In this document: positions 1 to 4,957 of the stretch, in pieces | Numbering within the stretch: the stretch's first letter is position 1 | How the letters are laid out: every line of letters begins with the position of its first letter | Assembly (NCBI GenBank): GCA_003978455.1 | Contig: QNZT01000177.1 | Span: forward strand, 1-5,160 | DNA length: 5,160 nt | DNA from: Sulfurospirillum sp. | GTDB taxonomy: Bacteria > Campylobacterota > Campylobacteria > Campylobacterales > QNZT01 | Direction: 5' to 3' | The notes under the pieces: model-generated | Told to the model about the DNA's origin: nothing | The model's input: the letters and a program-made list of their open reading frames with translations, nothing else | Database searches by the model: none | Program-made: the position numbers and the translations under genes

Positions 1-86
1 GGATTTCGCTTCACCGAACTCTGATCGTTCACCCCCTCTCAGAAGTTGTATTTGTTTATCGTAGATATTTGATTTTTTTAAGATAG
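1..86. other. Unassigned edge segment downstream of the tRNA cluster
   Basis: No gene can be supported here. Bases 1-48 are noticeably richer in G and C than the following AT-rich stretch (49-86). They contain a short imperfect inverted repeat (tctga at 20-24, tcaga at 39-43) that is too weak to call a terminator. Reading frames through it are short and resemble no family I know. On the minus strand, which is the direction of tRNA transcription, there is no hairpin followed by a T-run. The end of the tRNA transcript is therefore not visible, and it may continue beyond the window edge or end by processing. Confidence 0.4.
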
Positions 87-174
87 TGGCCGGGAGAGGG
101 AGATTCGAACTCCCGGAGGTGTTACCCTCGCTGGTTTTCAAGACCAGTGCATTCAACCGCTCTGCCATCTCCCG
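87..174 (-). tRNA. tRNA-Ser, anticodon TGA
   Basis: A complete class II tRNA. The acceptor stem pairs CGGGAGA at the 5' end (168-174) with TCTCCCG (91-97), followed by discriminator G and a genome-encoded CCA (87-89). The anticodon loop CTTGAAA places the anticodon TGA at 138-140, which reads UCA codons. A serine-type long variable arm is present, with a GAGG/CCTC stem. The T arm carries TTCGAAT. It is the last gene of the four-tRNA cluster, 22 bases after tRNA-Cys. Confidence 0.97.
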
Positions 175-196
175 GTATATAAAAGAAGTAAAAATA

Positions 197-271
197 TGGA
201 GGCGACACCCGGACTCGAACCGGGGATCAGAGCTTTGCAGGCTCGTGCCTTAGCCACTTGGCTATGTCGCC
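197..271 (-). tRNA. tRNA-Cys, anticodon GCA
   Basis: A complete class I tRNA. The acceptor stem GGCGACA (265-271) pairs with TGTCGCC, followed by discriminator T and encoded CCA (197-199). The discriminator U and anticodon GCA (236-238, loop CTGCAAA) are the identity elements expected for cysteine. The T arm is CCCGG/CCGGG around TTCGAGT. The outermost anticodon-stem pair (27-43) appears to be a C-T mismatch, leaving four good pairs. It lies 27 bases after tRNA-Leu and is presumably cotranscribed with it. Confidence 0.97.
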
Positions 272-298
272 ATAAAGCTGCCTCACTATTAAATAAAG

Positions 299-386
299 TG
301 GTGCCCGGGGCCGGACTTGAACCGGCACGATCGCAATGATCGAGGGATTTTAAGTCCCTTGTGTCTACCAATTCCACCACCCGGGC
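299..386 (-). tRNA. tRNA-Leu, anticodon TAA
   Basis: A complete class II tRNA. The acceptor stem GCCCGGG (380-386) pairs with CCCGGGC, followed by discriminator A, the leucine determinant, and encoded CCA (299-301). The loop CTTAAAA gives anticodon TAA (350-352), reading UUA. The long variable arm has a CGATC/GATCG stem with an ATTGC loop. The T stem is GCCGG/CCGGC around TTCAAGT. It lies 56 bases downstream of tRNA-Gly in the same orientation. Confidence 0.97.
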
Positions 387-442
387 GCTGTCGGACACCA
401 CCTATATTTTATATTTGGTATCAGTTATAAAATCTTTAGTTA

Positions 443-517
<75 letters not shown>

Positions 518-536
518 ACTTTTGTAAAGAGACAGA

Positions 537-565
537 ATTATAGCGAATAATTCTTAAATTGTAAA
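537..565 (-). promoter_or_regulatory. Sigma-70 promoter of the tRNA cluster
   Basis: On the minus strand a perfect TATAAT (537-542) follows a TTTACA -35 box (560-565) across exactly 17 bases. Transcription would start near 530, about 12 bases before tRNA-Gly. An A/T-rich tract lies upstream at 580-600 and could act as an UP-like element. Campylobacterota sigma-70 promoters usually lack a recognisable -35 box, so this near-consensus one fits a strong stable-RNA promoter. Confidence 0.85.
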
Positions 566-608
566 GGGGTAAAATGGCTTTTTCACAAAAAAAATCGTTT
601 TCAAAAGA

Positions 609-617
609 TGCTATAAT
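609..617 (+). promoter_or_regulatory. Extended -10 promoter abutting the barrel-protein start
   Basis: TGC followed by TATAAT (612-617) is an extended -10 element. No -35 box is seen at the usual spacing, where the sequence is an A-run (588-594). That is normal for Campylobacterota. The ATG begins at 624, only six bases after the hexamer, so the expected start of transcription (about 623-625) coincides with the start codon. Confidence 0.6.
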
Positions 618-623
618 AAAAAG

Positions 624-1556
624 ATGAAAAAAATATTGCCTTTTTTGCTGGCTTTAGCGATTATCTTCCCCTTCAGTGCATACTGTTCTTGTATAGAAAA
701 AGCACGAAACAACCTCACTACATACTATCATTCACTGCTGTGCAATATCGACAAATCTTCCGAGGGGGAACAAAACTGTAGCTTACCGGCAAAAAAGATC
801 ACCAAAAACAAGTTGCGTATTATCACATCTGTTAAAACCGGTAAAGATAAACATATCTCTGTTTCACTTCATATACGCGGTCATATCGACCTGCCGAAAC
901 TGAGCAAAAGATGGCGGATTACATTTAGTCGGCAGTCGCTGGACAGACTGACCAACAAACAGATTGACAGGGAAAACGACACGATGGTCAAAGACAACAA
1001 ATTCCGTATCGGTCTGAGATACCGCTTTTTGAAACATAAAAACAGGGAGTTTTTCACCAAACTGAGCTTTAAAGTGCATAAGCCGTTTGGTCCTTATCAG
1101 GAACTGGGTATCAAAAAACGTTTTTTATTTTCCGGTAGCGACTTTTACATCTACTCCAGAGGCGGGATTTACTACTATTTTGTACAAAGGTATATCGCAA
1201 GATCTCTGGAGCTCAACTTTATCAAACCACTCAGCACAGGTTATACGATCGCTCAGGCAAATGACTGGGATGCAAACCGCGACAACCATCATGAAAAGCG
1301 TCTGACCAATCATCTCAAACTCCACCAAGACATCGACAAAAACAATCACCTGGTATACTGGATCTCCTACAGTTCCGTCGCAAAACCGCATCAAGCGTAC
1401 AAACAGGACTGGCAGGCAATCAGCCTGAGCTATATCCACCATCTTAGCAAATGGTTTTATATACAGACCATTCCCCGCATCATACAGAGACACGAAAACC
1501 GATTCCGAAATGACTTTTCTATCTCTGTCAGTTTTGGTATGATACTGAGTCTATAA
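624..1556 (+). CDS. Secreted, probable outer-membrane beta-barrel protein, function unknown
   Basis: This 310-residue protein is not one I recognise. Residues 1-21 form a signal peptide: MKK, a hydrophobic core rich in L, A, I and F, then a plausible cleavage after AYC (19-21). A lipobox is not convincing. The mature N-terminus holds the only remaining cysteines, C23, C40 and C52. From about residue 62 to the end the chain is basic and consists of alternating polar/aromatic segments separated by short turns, roughly 12-13 candidate strands, such as KFRIGLRYRF and DFYIYSRGG. The last segment (DFSISVSFGMILSL) is also strand-like but lacks the terminal aromatic residue typical of BAM substrates. 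The start at 624 is fixed by the signal peptide. There is no good ribosome-binding site, and the -10 box sits directly upstream. The stop interlocks with that of the convergent DUF493 gene. A porin-like or structural outer-membrane role is inference only. Confidence 0.8.
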   Translation: MKKILPFLLALAIIFPFSAYCSCIEKARNNLTTYYHSLLCNIDKSSEGEQNCSLPAKKITKNKLRIITSVKTGKDKHISVSLHIRGHIDLPKLSKRWRITFSRQSLDRLTNKQIDRENDTMVKDNKFRIGLRYRFLKHKNREFFTKLSFKVHKPFGPYQELGIKKRFLFSGSDFYIYSRGGIYYYFVQRYIARSLELNFIKPLSTGYTIAQANDWDANRDNHHEKRLTNHLKLHQDIDKNNHLVYWISYSSVAKPHQAYKQDWQAISLSYIHHLSKWFYIQTIPRIIQRHENRFRNDFSISVSFGMILSL

Positions 1557-1811
1557 AACTATTTTGACATTTTCATCTTTGCGCAGCTGTTCAAAGATCT
1601 CTTTGCGGTCATCGTCGTTGTGTACCAGTGTCGATACTTTATAGCTGTGGTATTTGTCACTTTTACTTTTGTTGGATTTCTGCACTTTGTGTTCGCGTTC
1701 TCCGAATACACATTTCGTGATATCATGAATATCACAATCTTTGTGAACAATCACTTTATAGTCCCAGTTGCATGGATAGGTAAGTTCCAGTTTTTTATCT
1801 TCTAAATTCAC
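1551..1811 (-). CDS. DUF493 (YbeD/HP0495-like) small protein
   Basis: From a GTG at 1811 the product is 86 residues, the same length as I recall for H. pylori HP0495. The motif YPCNWDYKVI near the N-terminus and the closing pattern (DDRKEIFEQLRKDENVKIVL) match this small alpha/beta, ACT-like fold. A longer frame would begin at GTG 1826, but a strong GGAGG (1820-1824) lies eight bases before the 1811 GTG, which is the better start. That Shine-Dalgarno sequence and the start lie inside the end of moaC, giving a 17-base overlap and probable translational coupling. The family's molecular role is not established; a regulatory ACT-like function has been suggested from the fold. The 3' end overlaps the convergent barrel gene by six bases, and no terminator is visible. 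Confidence 0.88.
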   Translation of the reverse strand: MNLEDKKLELTYPCNWDYKVIVHKDCDIHDITKCVFGEREHKVQKSNKSKSDKYHSYKVSTLVHNDDDRKEIFEQLRKDENVKIVL

Positions 1812-2265
1812 CGCTTTTTCCTCCACTTTTAGATTCTAGTCTCACGTCCGAAATGACCATCGATTTATCGATCGCTTTTGCCATATCGTAGATGGTCAGC
1901 AAGCCGACACTCGCACCGGTAAGCGCTTCCATCTCCACACCTGTCTTTCCAGTCAGCTTTGCAGTCACTTCCAGTCTGAATCCGGGCAGTTTAGGCAGTT
2001 CTACAACATCTACTTTTATGGATGTCAGCATCAGCGGATGACACATCGGAATCAGTGTCGAAGTCTGTTTGGCACCCTGGATCGCCGCAATAACGGCAGT
2101 CTGCAATACCGGACCTTTCTTGGTTTGATTGGAGACGATCATATCGTATGCTTCCTGGCTCATCTGGATCGTTCCACTGGCAACAGCAACCCTGATGGTT
2201 GCATCTTTATCGGTCACATCGACCATCTTCGGTCTGTCTTGTTCATCTAAGTGTGTTAATTTCAC
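1795..2265 (-). CDS. moaC: Cyclic pyranopterin monophosphate synthase MoaC
   Basis: MoaC converts the GTP-derived product of MoaA (3',8-cyclo-7,8-dihydro-GTP) to cyclic pyranopterin monophosphate, the first stable intermediate of molybdenum cofactor synthesis in the cytoplasm. The 156-residue product aligns along its whole length with E. coli MoaC from memory. It has the N-terminal LTHLDE...MVDV block, K50 before G, the IPMCHPL block with H76, the GKTGVEMEAL block with E111 and E113, D127 and K130 in YDMAKA, and the C-terminal KSGGKSGEF. All known catalytic positions are conserved. The frame is open to an ATG at 2319, but family length and an AGGAG at 2275-2279, nine bases before GTG 2263-2265, place the start at GTG. 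The upstream ATG would also precede the likely promoter. It is followed by the overlapping DUF493 gene. No other moa or moe gene is in view. Confidence 0.97.
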   Translation of the reverse strand: MKLTHLDEQDRPKMVDVTDKDATIRVAVASGTIQMSQEAYDMIVSNQTKKGPVLQTAVIAAIQGAKQTSTLIPMCHPLMLTSIKVDVVELPKLPGFRLEVTAKLTGKTGVEMEALTGASVGLLTIYDMAKAIDKSMVISDVRLESKSGGKSGEFRR

Positions 2266-2286
2266 TATCTGTTTCTCCTCTGCTTT

Positions 2287-2303
2287 TATGGTATTATACC
2301 ATA
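2287..2303 (-). promoter_or_regulatory. moaC promoter embedded in a perfect palindrome
   Basis: On the minus strand, TGG followed by TATAAT (2293-2298) forms an extended -10 element. Transcription would start near 2286, about 20 bases before the GTG start. No -35 box is evident. The -10 box lies entirely inside a perfect inverted repeat with 8-base arms, TATGGTAT and ATACCATA, around one central T (2295). The location would suit an operator that blocks RNA polymerase, but the repeat could be fortuitous because the extended -10 consensus is partly self-complementary. Confidence 0.55.
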
Positions 2304-2327
2304 CACGATTAATACACATTTAATTAA

Positions 2328-2333
2328 TATAAT
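2328..2333 (+). promoter_or_regulatory. Candidate -10 box of the thioredoxin-like gene
   Basis: A perfect TATAAT in an AT-rich spacer would start transcription near 2340 and leave a 5' leader of about 47 bases. No -35 match exists at 17-18 bases. It reads away from the moaC -10 box about 30 bases away, so the two would form a compact divergent promoter pair. A second weaker candidate, GATAAT at 2361-2366, cannot be excluded. Confidence 0.4.
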
Positions 2334-2386
2334 ACTAAAATTCAAATCTTTTAGAAATAAGATAATTTACACTTAAGGTTAACAAC

Positions 2387-2920
2387 ATGAAAACATTGAC
2401 ACGAATTCTCCAAAAAGGTTTTGCAGCTCTTTTGTTTGGTGCACTACTCCTGACAACAGCGCATGCAAAAGGTGCACAGGAAACGCAGACGATTGAACTC
2501 AACACTACCAAAGGTGAGACGATCACCATCACCGTCACCAAAAACGGTTTCCTGTTTGACAAGTATAGAGGAAAAGCGGTACTGCTTGATTTCTTCGGTC
2601 CTTACTGCCCACCATGTCTGCTTGAAATCCCGCACCTCGTCGAGATGCAAAATGAGAACAAAGACAAACTTCAGGTTATAGGTATTCAGGTGCAAACACA
2701 GATGAGCAACGATGACTTGAACGCCTTTATAAAAGAGAAAGGTATCAACTACCCTGTTGTCAATCTCGACTACGCATGGGATCTGGTTTCGTTTGTCAGA
2801 GCCAATACCGGATGGAAAGGACAGATTCCCTATATGCTGATCTTTGACAAGACGGGAGATCTCAAAAGACAGTTCATCGGTATGACACCGAACGCAACCA
2901 TCCTCAAATATATCAAATAG
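2387..2920 (+). CDS. Periplasmic TlpA/ResA-like thioredoxin-fold protein
   Basis: This 177-residue protein has a signal peptide at 1-27, cleaved after AHA (25-27), so it should work in the periplasm. It was not seen as a lipoprotein. The thioredoxin fold follows, with a strand (KAVLLDFFG, 63-71), the CPPC redox site at C74-C77, a TlpA-type EIPHL helix, and the cis-proline P148 in GQIPYMLIFDKTG. This is the TlpA/ResA/CcmG class, which reduces periplasmic disulfides, often for cytochrome c maturation or in repair. Its partner is not identifiable here. The ATG at 2387 is preceded by TAAGG (2374-2378) at eight bases and is confirmed by the signal peptide. It stands alone, divergent from moaC and convergent with the ABC-F gene. 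The aromatic residue usually before the CxxC is replaced by a GPY sequence, leaving FFGPYCPPC. Confidence 0.92.
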   Translation: MKTLTRILQKGFAALLFGALLLTTAHAKGAQETQTIELNTTKGETITITVTKNGFLFDKYRGKAVLLDFFGPYCPPCLLEIPHLVEMQNENKDKLQVIGIQVQTQMSNDDLNAFIKEKGINYPVVNLDYAWDLVSFVRANTGWKGQIPYMLIFDKTGDLKRQFIGMTPNATILKYIK

Positions 2921-2929
2921 TCTGCAAAG

Positions 2930-2950
2930 GTGTCGGGTTTATCCCGACAC
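2930..2950. terminator. Hairpin between convergent thioredoxin-like and ABC-F genes
   Basis: GTGTCGGG (2930-2937) pairs perfectly with CCCGACAC (2943-2950) around a five-base loop. It begins nine bases after the thioredoxin-like stop, and the ABC-F stop codon (2939-2941) lies in the loop. Neither strand has a T-run after the stem, so it is not a classical intrinsic terminator. It may still be a bidirectional transcription or mRNA 3'-end structure. Confidence 0.45.
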
Positions 2951-4534
2951 AGCTTCGCGATACTCTTCGTAATTTCCTCTAAAATCCACATATGTTCCAT
3001 CGGTTTTCAGCTCAATAATACGGTTCGCAAATGCATCGATCAACTCACGGTCATGTGAGACACAGATAACATTGCCCTCATAGTTATAAAGCGCTTCACC
3101 CAGTGATACGATCGCTTCGAGATCAAGATGGTTGTCCGGTTCATCCATGATCAGAAAGTTGGCGGAATCCATCATCATCTTGCTCATCATGAGACGGTGT
3201 TTTTCACCACCGCTGAGTGCATCGACTTTTTTCTCCTGCTCCTCTCCTGAAAAGAGCATACGCCCCAGACATTTACGGATCTCGTCGATATGCCAATCCT
3301 TGCTAAACCCCTGAATCCAGCCATACAGGTTCTCTTCCCCCTTCACCACTTCCGTTGTATTCTGCGGAAAGTAGGTCGTAAAAATCGTCTGACCCCACTT
3401 CACCGTTCCGGTATCGGGTTTCATATTTTCTGTGATGATCTCCAGCAGAGTCGTTTTTCCTACACCGTTGGTACCGATGAGGGCGATCTTGTCACCCTTC
3501 TCTACTTTAAAGGTGATATTTTCAAACACCTTTTTATCGCCATAACTTTTGGAGAGATTTTCCACTTCCAAAACCTCCTGCCCTATCTCACGGCACGGTT
3601 TAAACATGATGCTCGGATCACGTCTGCTTGAGATCTGAATCTCTCCCAGATCCAGTTTCTCCAGCTGTTTCTGTCGGCTGGTCGCCTGCTTCGCTTTAGA
3701 GGCGTTGGCAGAGAAACGGCGGATAAAGTTTTCCAGCTGCTCTTTCTCTTTCATCTTTTTGCTACGATCCGCTTCCTGCTGCTTGGCGATCAGATTGGCA
3801 GCGATATACCACTCATCGTAGTTTCCGGTAAATTCACGGATCGTCTTGAAGTCAAGATCGAGAATATGCGTCACAACAGCGTTCAAAAAGTGTCTGTCGT
3901 GTGAAATCACCACCAGCGTTCCTTCATGACGTTTGAGTTGCTGCTCCAGCCAGGCGATCGCTTCCATATCGAGGTTGTTGGTCGGCTCATCCAGCAGCAG
4001 GATATCGGGTTTTGGGAAAAGCACCTGCGCCAGCAGGATCTTGAACTTATCTCCGCCTGTCAGGGAACTCATCTTTGCATCGTGCATACTTGCTTCAAAA
4101 CCAAGCGCTTCAAGCAGTTTTTCGATATGCACATCCGATTCATACGTCGGATCTTCCTCCGCACAGACGATCTCCAGCTCCGCCAGGCGGTTGTTGACCG
4201 CATCATCTTCAAAATCACCCTCCATATAGAGCTTCTCTTTCTCTTTCTGGGCATCGTAGAGACGCTTGTTACCGTAAAGCACGGCATCCCGAAGGCTAAA
4301 TTCATCAAACGCGTGCTGATTTTGGCTGAGTACGCCCATCTTCAGACCCGGCTGAATCTGCACTTCGCCTTCGGTCGGCTCTATCTCACCGGCGAGAATC
4401 TTCAAAAAAGTACTCTTTCCCGCACCGTTGGCACCGATCAAACCGTAGCGCTTGCCTTTGTCAAATGTCTGGTTGATCTTCTCAAAAAGTACACGCTTTC
4501 CGTAACGCTGCGTCAGATTTACTGCACTTAACAT
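2939..4534 (-). CDS. ABC-F family ATPase, YbiT type
   Basis: This 531-residue cytoplasmic protein has two ABC domains and no membrane segments. ABC-F proteins act on the ribosome, typically adjusting the P-site tRNA or peptidyl-transferase centre. Domain 1 has Walker A GANGAGKST (34-42), signature LTGGD (158-162), Walker B ILLLDEPTNNLD (178-189) and the switch histidine H212. The linker (about 240-316) is charged and helical and includes RRFSANASKAKQATSR, typical of YbiT. Domain 2 has GTNGVGKTT (354-362), LSGGE (440-444), Walker B with DEPDNHLD (464-471) and H494. Length and sequence fit E. coli YbiT (about 530 residues). Two motif departures stand out: T for S in signature 1, and D467 for the nearly invariant T of EPTNHLD in domain 2. 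The ATG lies two bases after the ArsC-like stop with only a weak GAAAGAG upstream, so translation is probably coupled to that gene. Confidence 0.95.
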   Translation of the reverse strand: MLSAVNLTQRYGKRVLFEKINQTFDKGKRYGLIGANGAGKSTFLKILAGEIEPTEGEVQIQPGLKMGVLSQNQHAFDEFSLRDAVLYGNKRLYDAQKEKEKLYMEGDFEDDAVNNRLAELEIVCAEEDPTYESDVHIEKLLEALGFEASMHDAKMSSLTGGDKFKILLAQVLFPKPDILLLDEPTNNLDMEAIAWLEQQLKRHEGTLVVISHDRHFLNAVVTHILDLDFKTIREFTGNYDEWYIAANLIAKQQEADRSKKMKEKEQLENFIRRFSANASKAKQATSRQKQLEKLDLGEIQISSRRDPSIMFKPCREIGQEVLEVENLSKSYGDKKVFENITFKVEKGDKIALIGTNGVGKTTLLEIITENMKPDTGTVKWGQTIFTTYFPQNTTEVVKGEENLYGWIQGFSKDWHIDEIRKCLGRMLFSGEEQEKKVDALSGGEKHRLMMSKMMMDSANFLIMDEPDNHLDLEAIVSLGEALYNYEGNVICVSHDRELIDAFANRIIELKTDGTYVDFRGNYEEYREAVSG

Positions 4535-4536
4535 CG

Positions 4537-4893
4537 CTACTCTTTCACCAGTTCAATCACTTTTTCCACCGGTCTGCCGATCACTGCCTTGCCATCTTTG
4601 ATGACAATCGGTCGCTCGATCAGACGCGGATGCTCTACCATCGCTTCGATCAGCTTCTCTTCATCAGTTACATCTTTCAGACCGAGTTCTTTGTAGATCG
4701 CCTCTTTGGTACGCATCAGCTCTCTGGCTGACTTGAGACCGAGCATCTTCAGAAGATTTTTGATCTCCTCTTTGGTATGTGGAACGTCGAGGTATTTTAC
4801 CACCTCCGGTTCGATACCGTTCTCTTCCAAAACTTTCAGTGCCGCTCTTGACTTGCTGCACCGTGGATTATGCCATATCTGTATCTTTGACAT
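4537..4893 (-). CDS. ArsC/YfgD-family glutaredoxin-dependent reductase-like protein
   Basis: This 118-residue cytoplasmic protein belongs to the ArsC fold of the thioredoxin superfamily. The catalytic cysteine is C12 in HNPRCSKSR. The arginines equivalent to those that bind oxyanion in E. coli ArsC are present: R61 (ELMRTKE), R94 (ERPIV) and R107 (IGRP). In sequence it is closest to E. coli YfgD (ELMR...KE..YKEL, AMVEHPRLIERPIV, IGRP), a paralogue often labelled arsenate reductase without proof. No arsR, arsB or acr3 lies nearby, so a resistance role is not supported by context. The ATG at 4891-4893 follows AAGGA (4899-4903) at five bases. It is the first gene of a tight pair with the ABC-F gene. 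Confidence 0.92.
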   Translation of the reverse strand: MSKIQIWHNPRCSKSRAALKVLEENGIEPEVVKYLDVPHTKEEIKNLLKMLGLKSARELMRTKEAIYKELGLKDVTDEEKLIEAMVEHPRLIERPIVIKDGKAVIGRPVEKVIELVKE

Positions 4894-4940
4894 CTATTTC
4901 CTTATTGATTAAGATTTATTGTGATTTTTTTATATCGCGT

Positions 4941-4946
4941 ATTGTA
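4941..4946 (-). promoter_or_regulatory. Weak candidate -10 box for the ArsC-like/ABC-F pair
   Basis: TACAAT on the minus strand would start transcription near 4934, leaving a leader of about 40 bases. No -35 match is seen. The 64-base AT-rich spacer (4894-4957) after the upstream partial gene has no clear terminator, so read-through from that gene is equally possible. Confidence 0.3.
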
Positions 4947-4957
4947 GACAAAAGAGA

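Noticed and set aside
153..401. Open frame on the minus strand across three tRNA genes
   Set aside because: It runs through complete, well-folded tRNA genes and has no family resemblance.
624..700. Lipoprotein signal for the barrel protein
   Set aside because: The residues before C21 and C23 (SAYC, YCSC) do not fit the L-[AS]-[GA]-C lipobox.
1717..1735. Perfect 7-bp inverted repeat gtgatat/atatcac
   Set aside because: It lies inside the DUF493 coding region and follows from the encoded repeat D-I-H-D-I. There is no reason to call it a binding site.
1812..1826. Longer DUF493 protein starting at GTG 1826
   Set aside because: That GTG overlaps the GGAGG that serves the GTG at 1811, and the shorter protein matches the family length.
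2266..2319. Longer MoaC starting at ATG 2319
   Set aside because: The extra 18 residues are absent from the family, span the likely promoter, and bypass the good AGGAG-GTG start at 2265.
3926..4531. Long plus-strand open frame of 201 codons antisense to the ABC-F gene
   Set aside because: It lies wholly inside a clear ABC-F gene, shows no known motif, and has no signal for independent expression. Its length is a codon-bias shadow.
4537..4893. Arsenic resistance operon
   Set aside because: The ArsC-like protein is of the YfgD type and has no arsR, efflux pump or other arsenic gene beside it.
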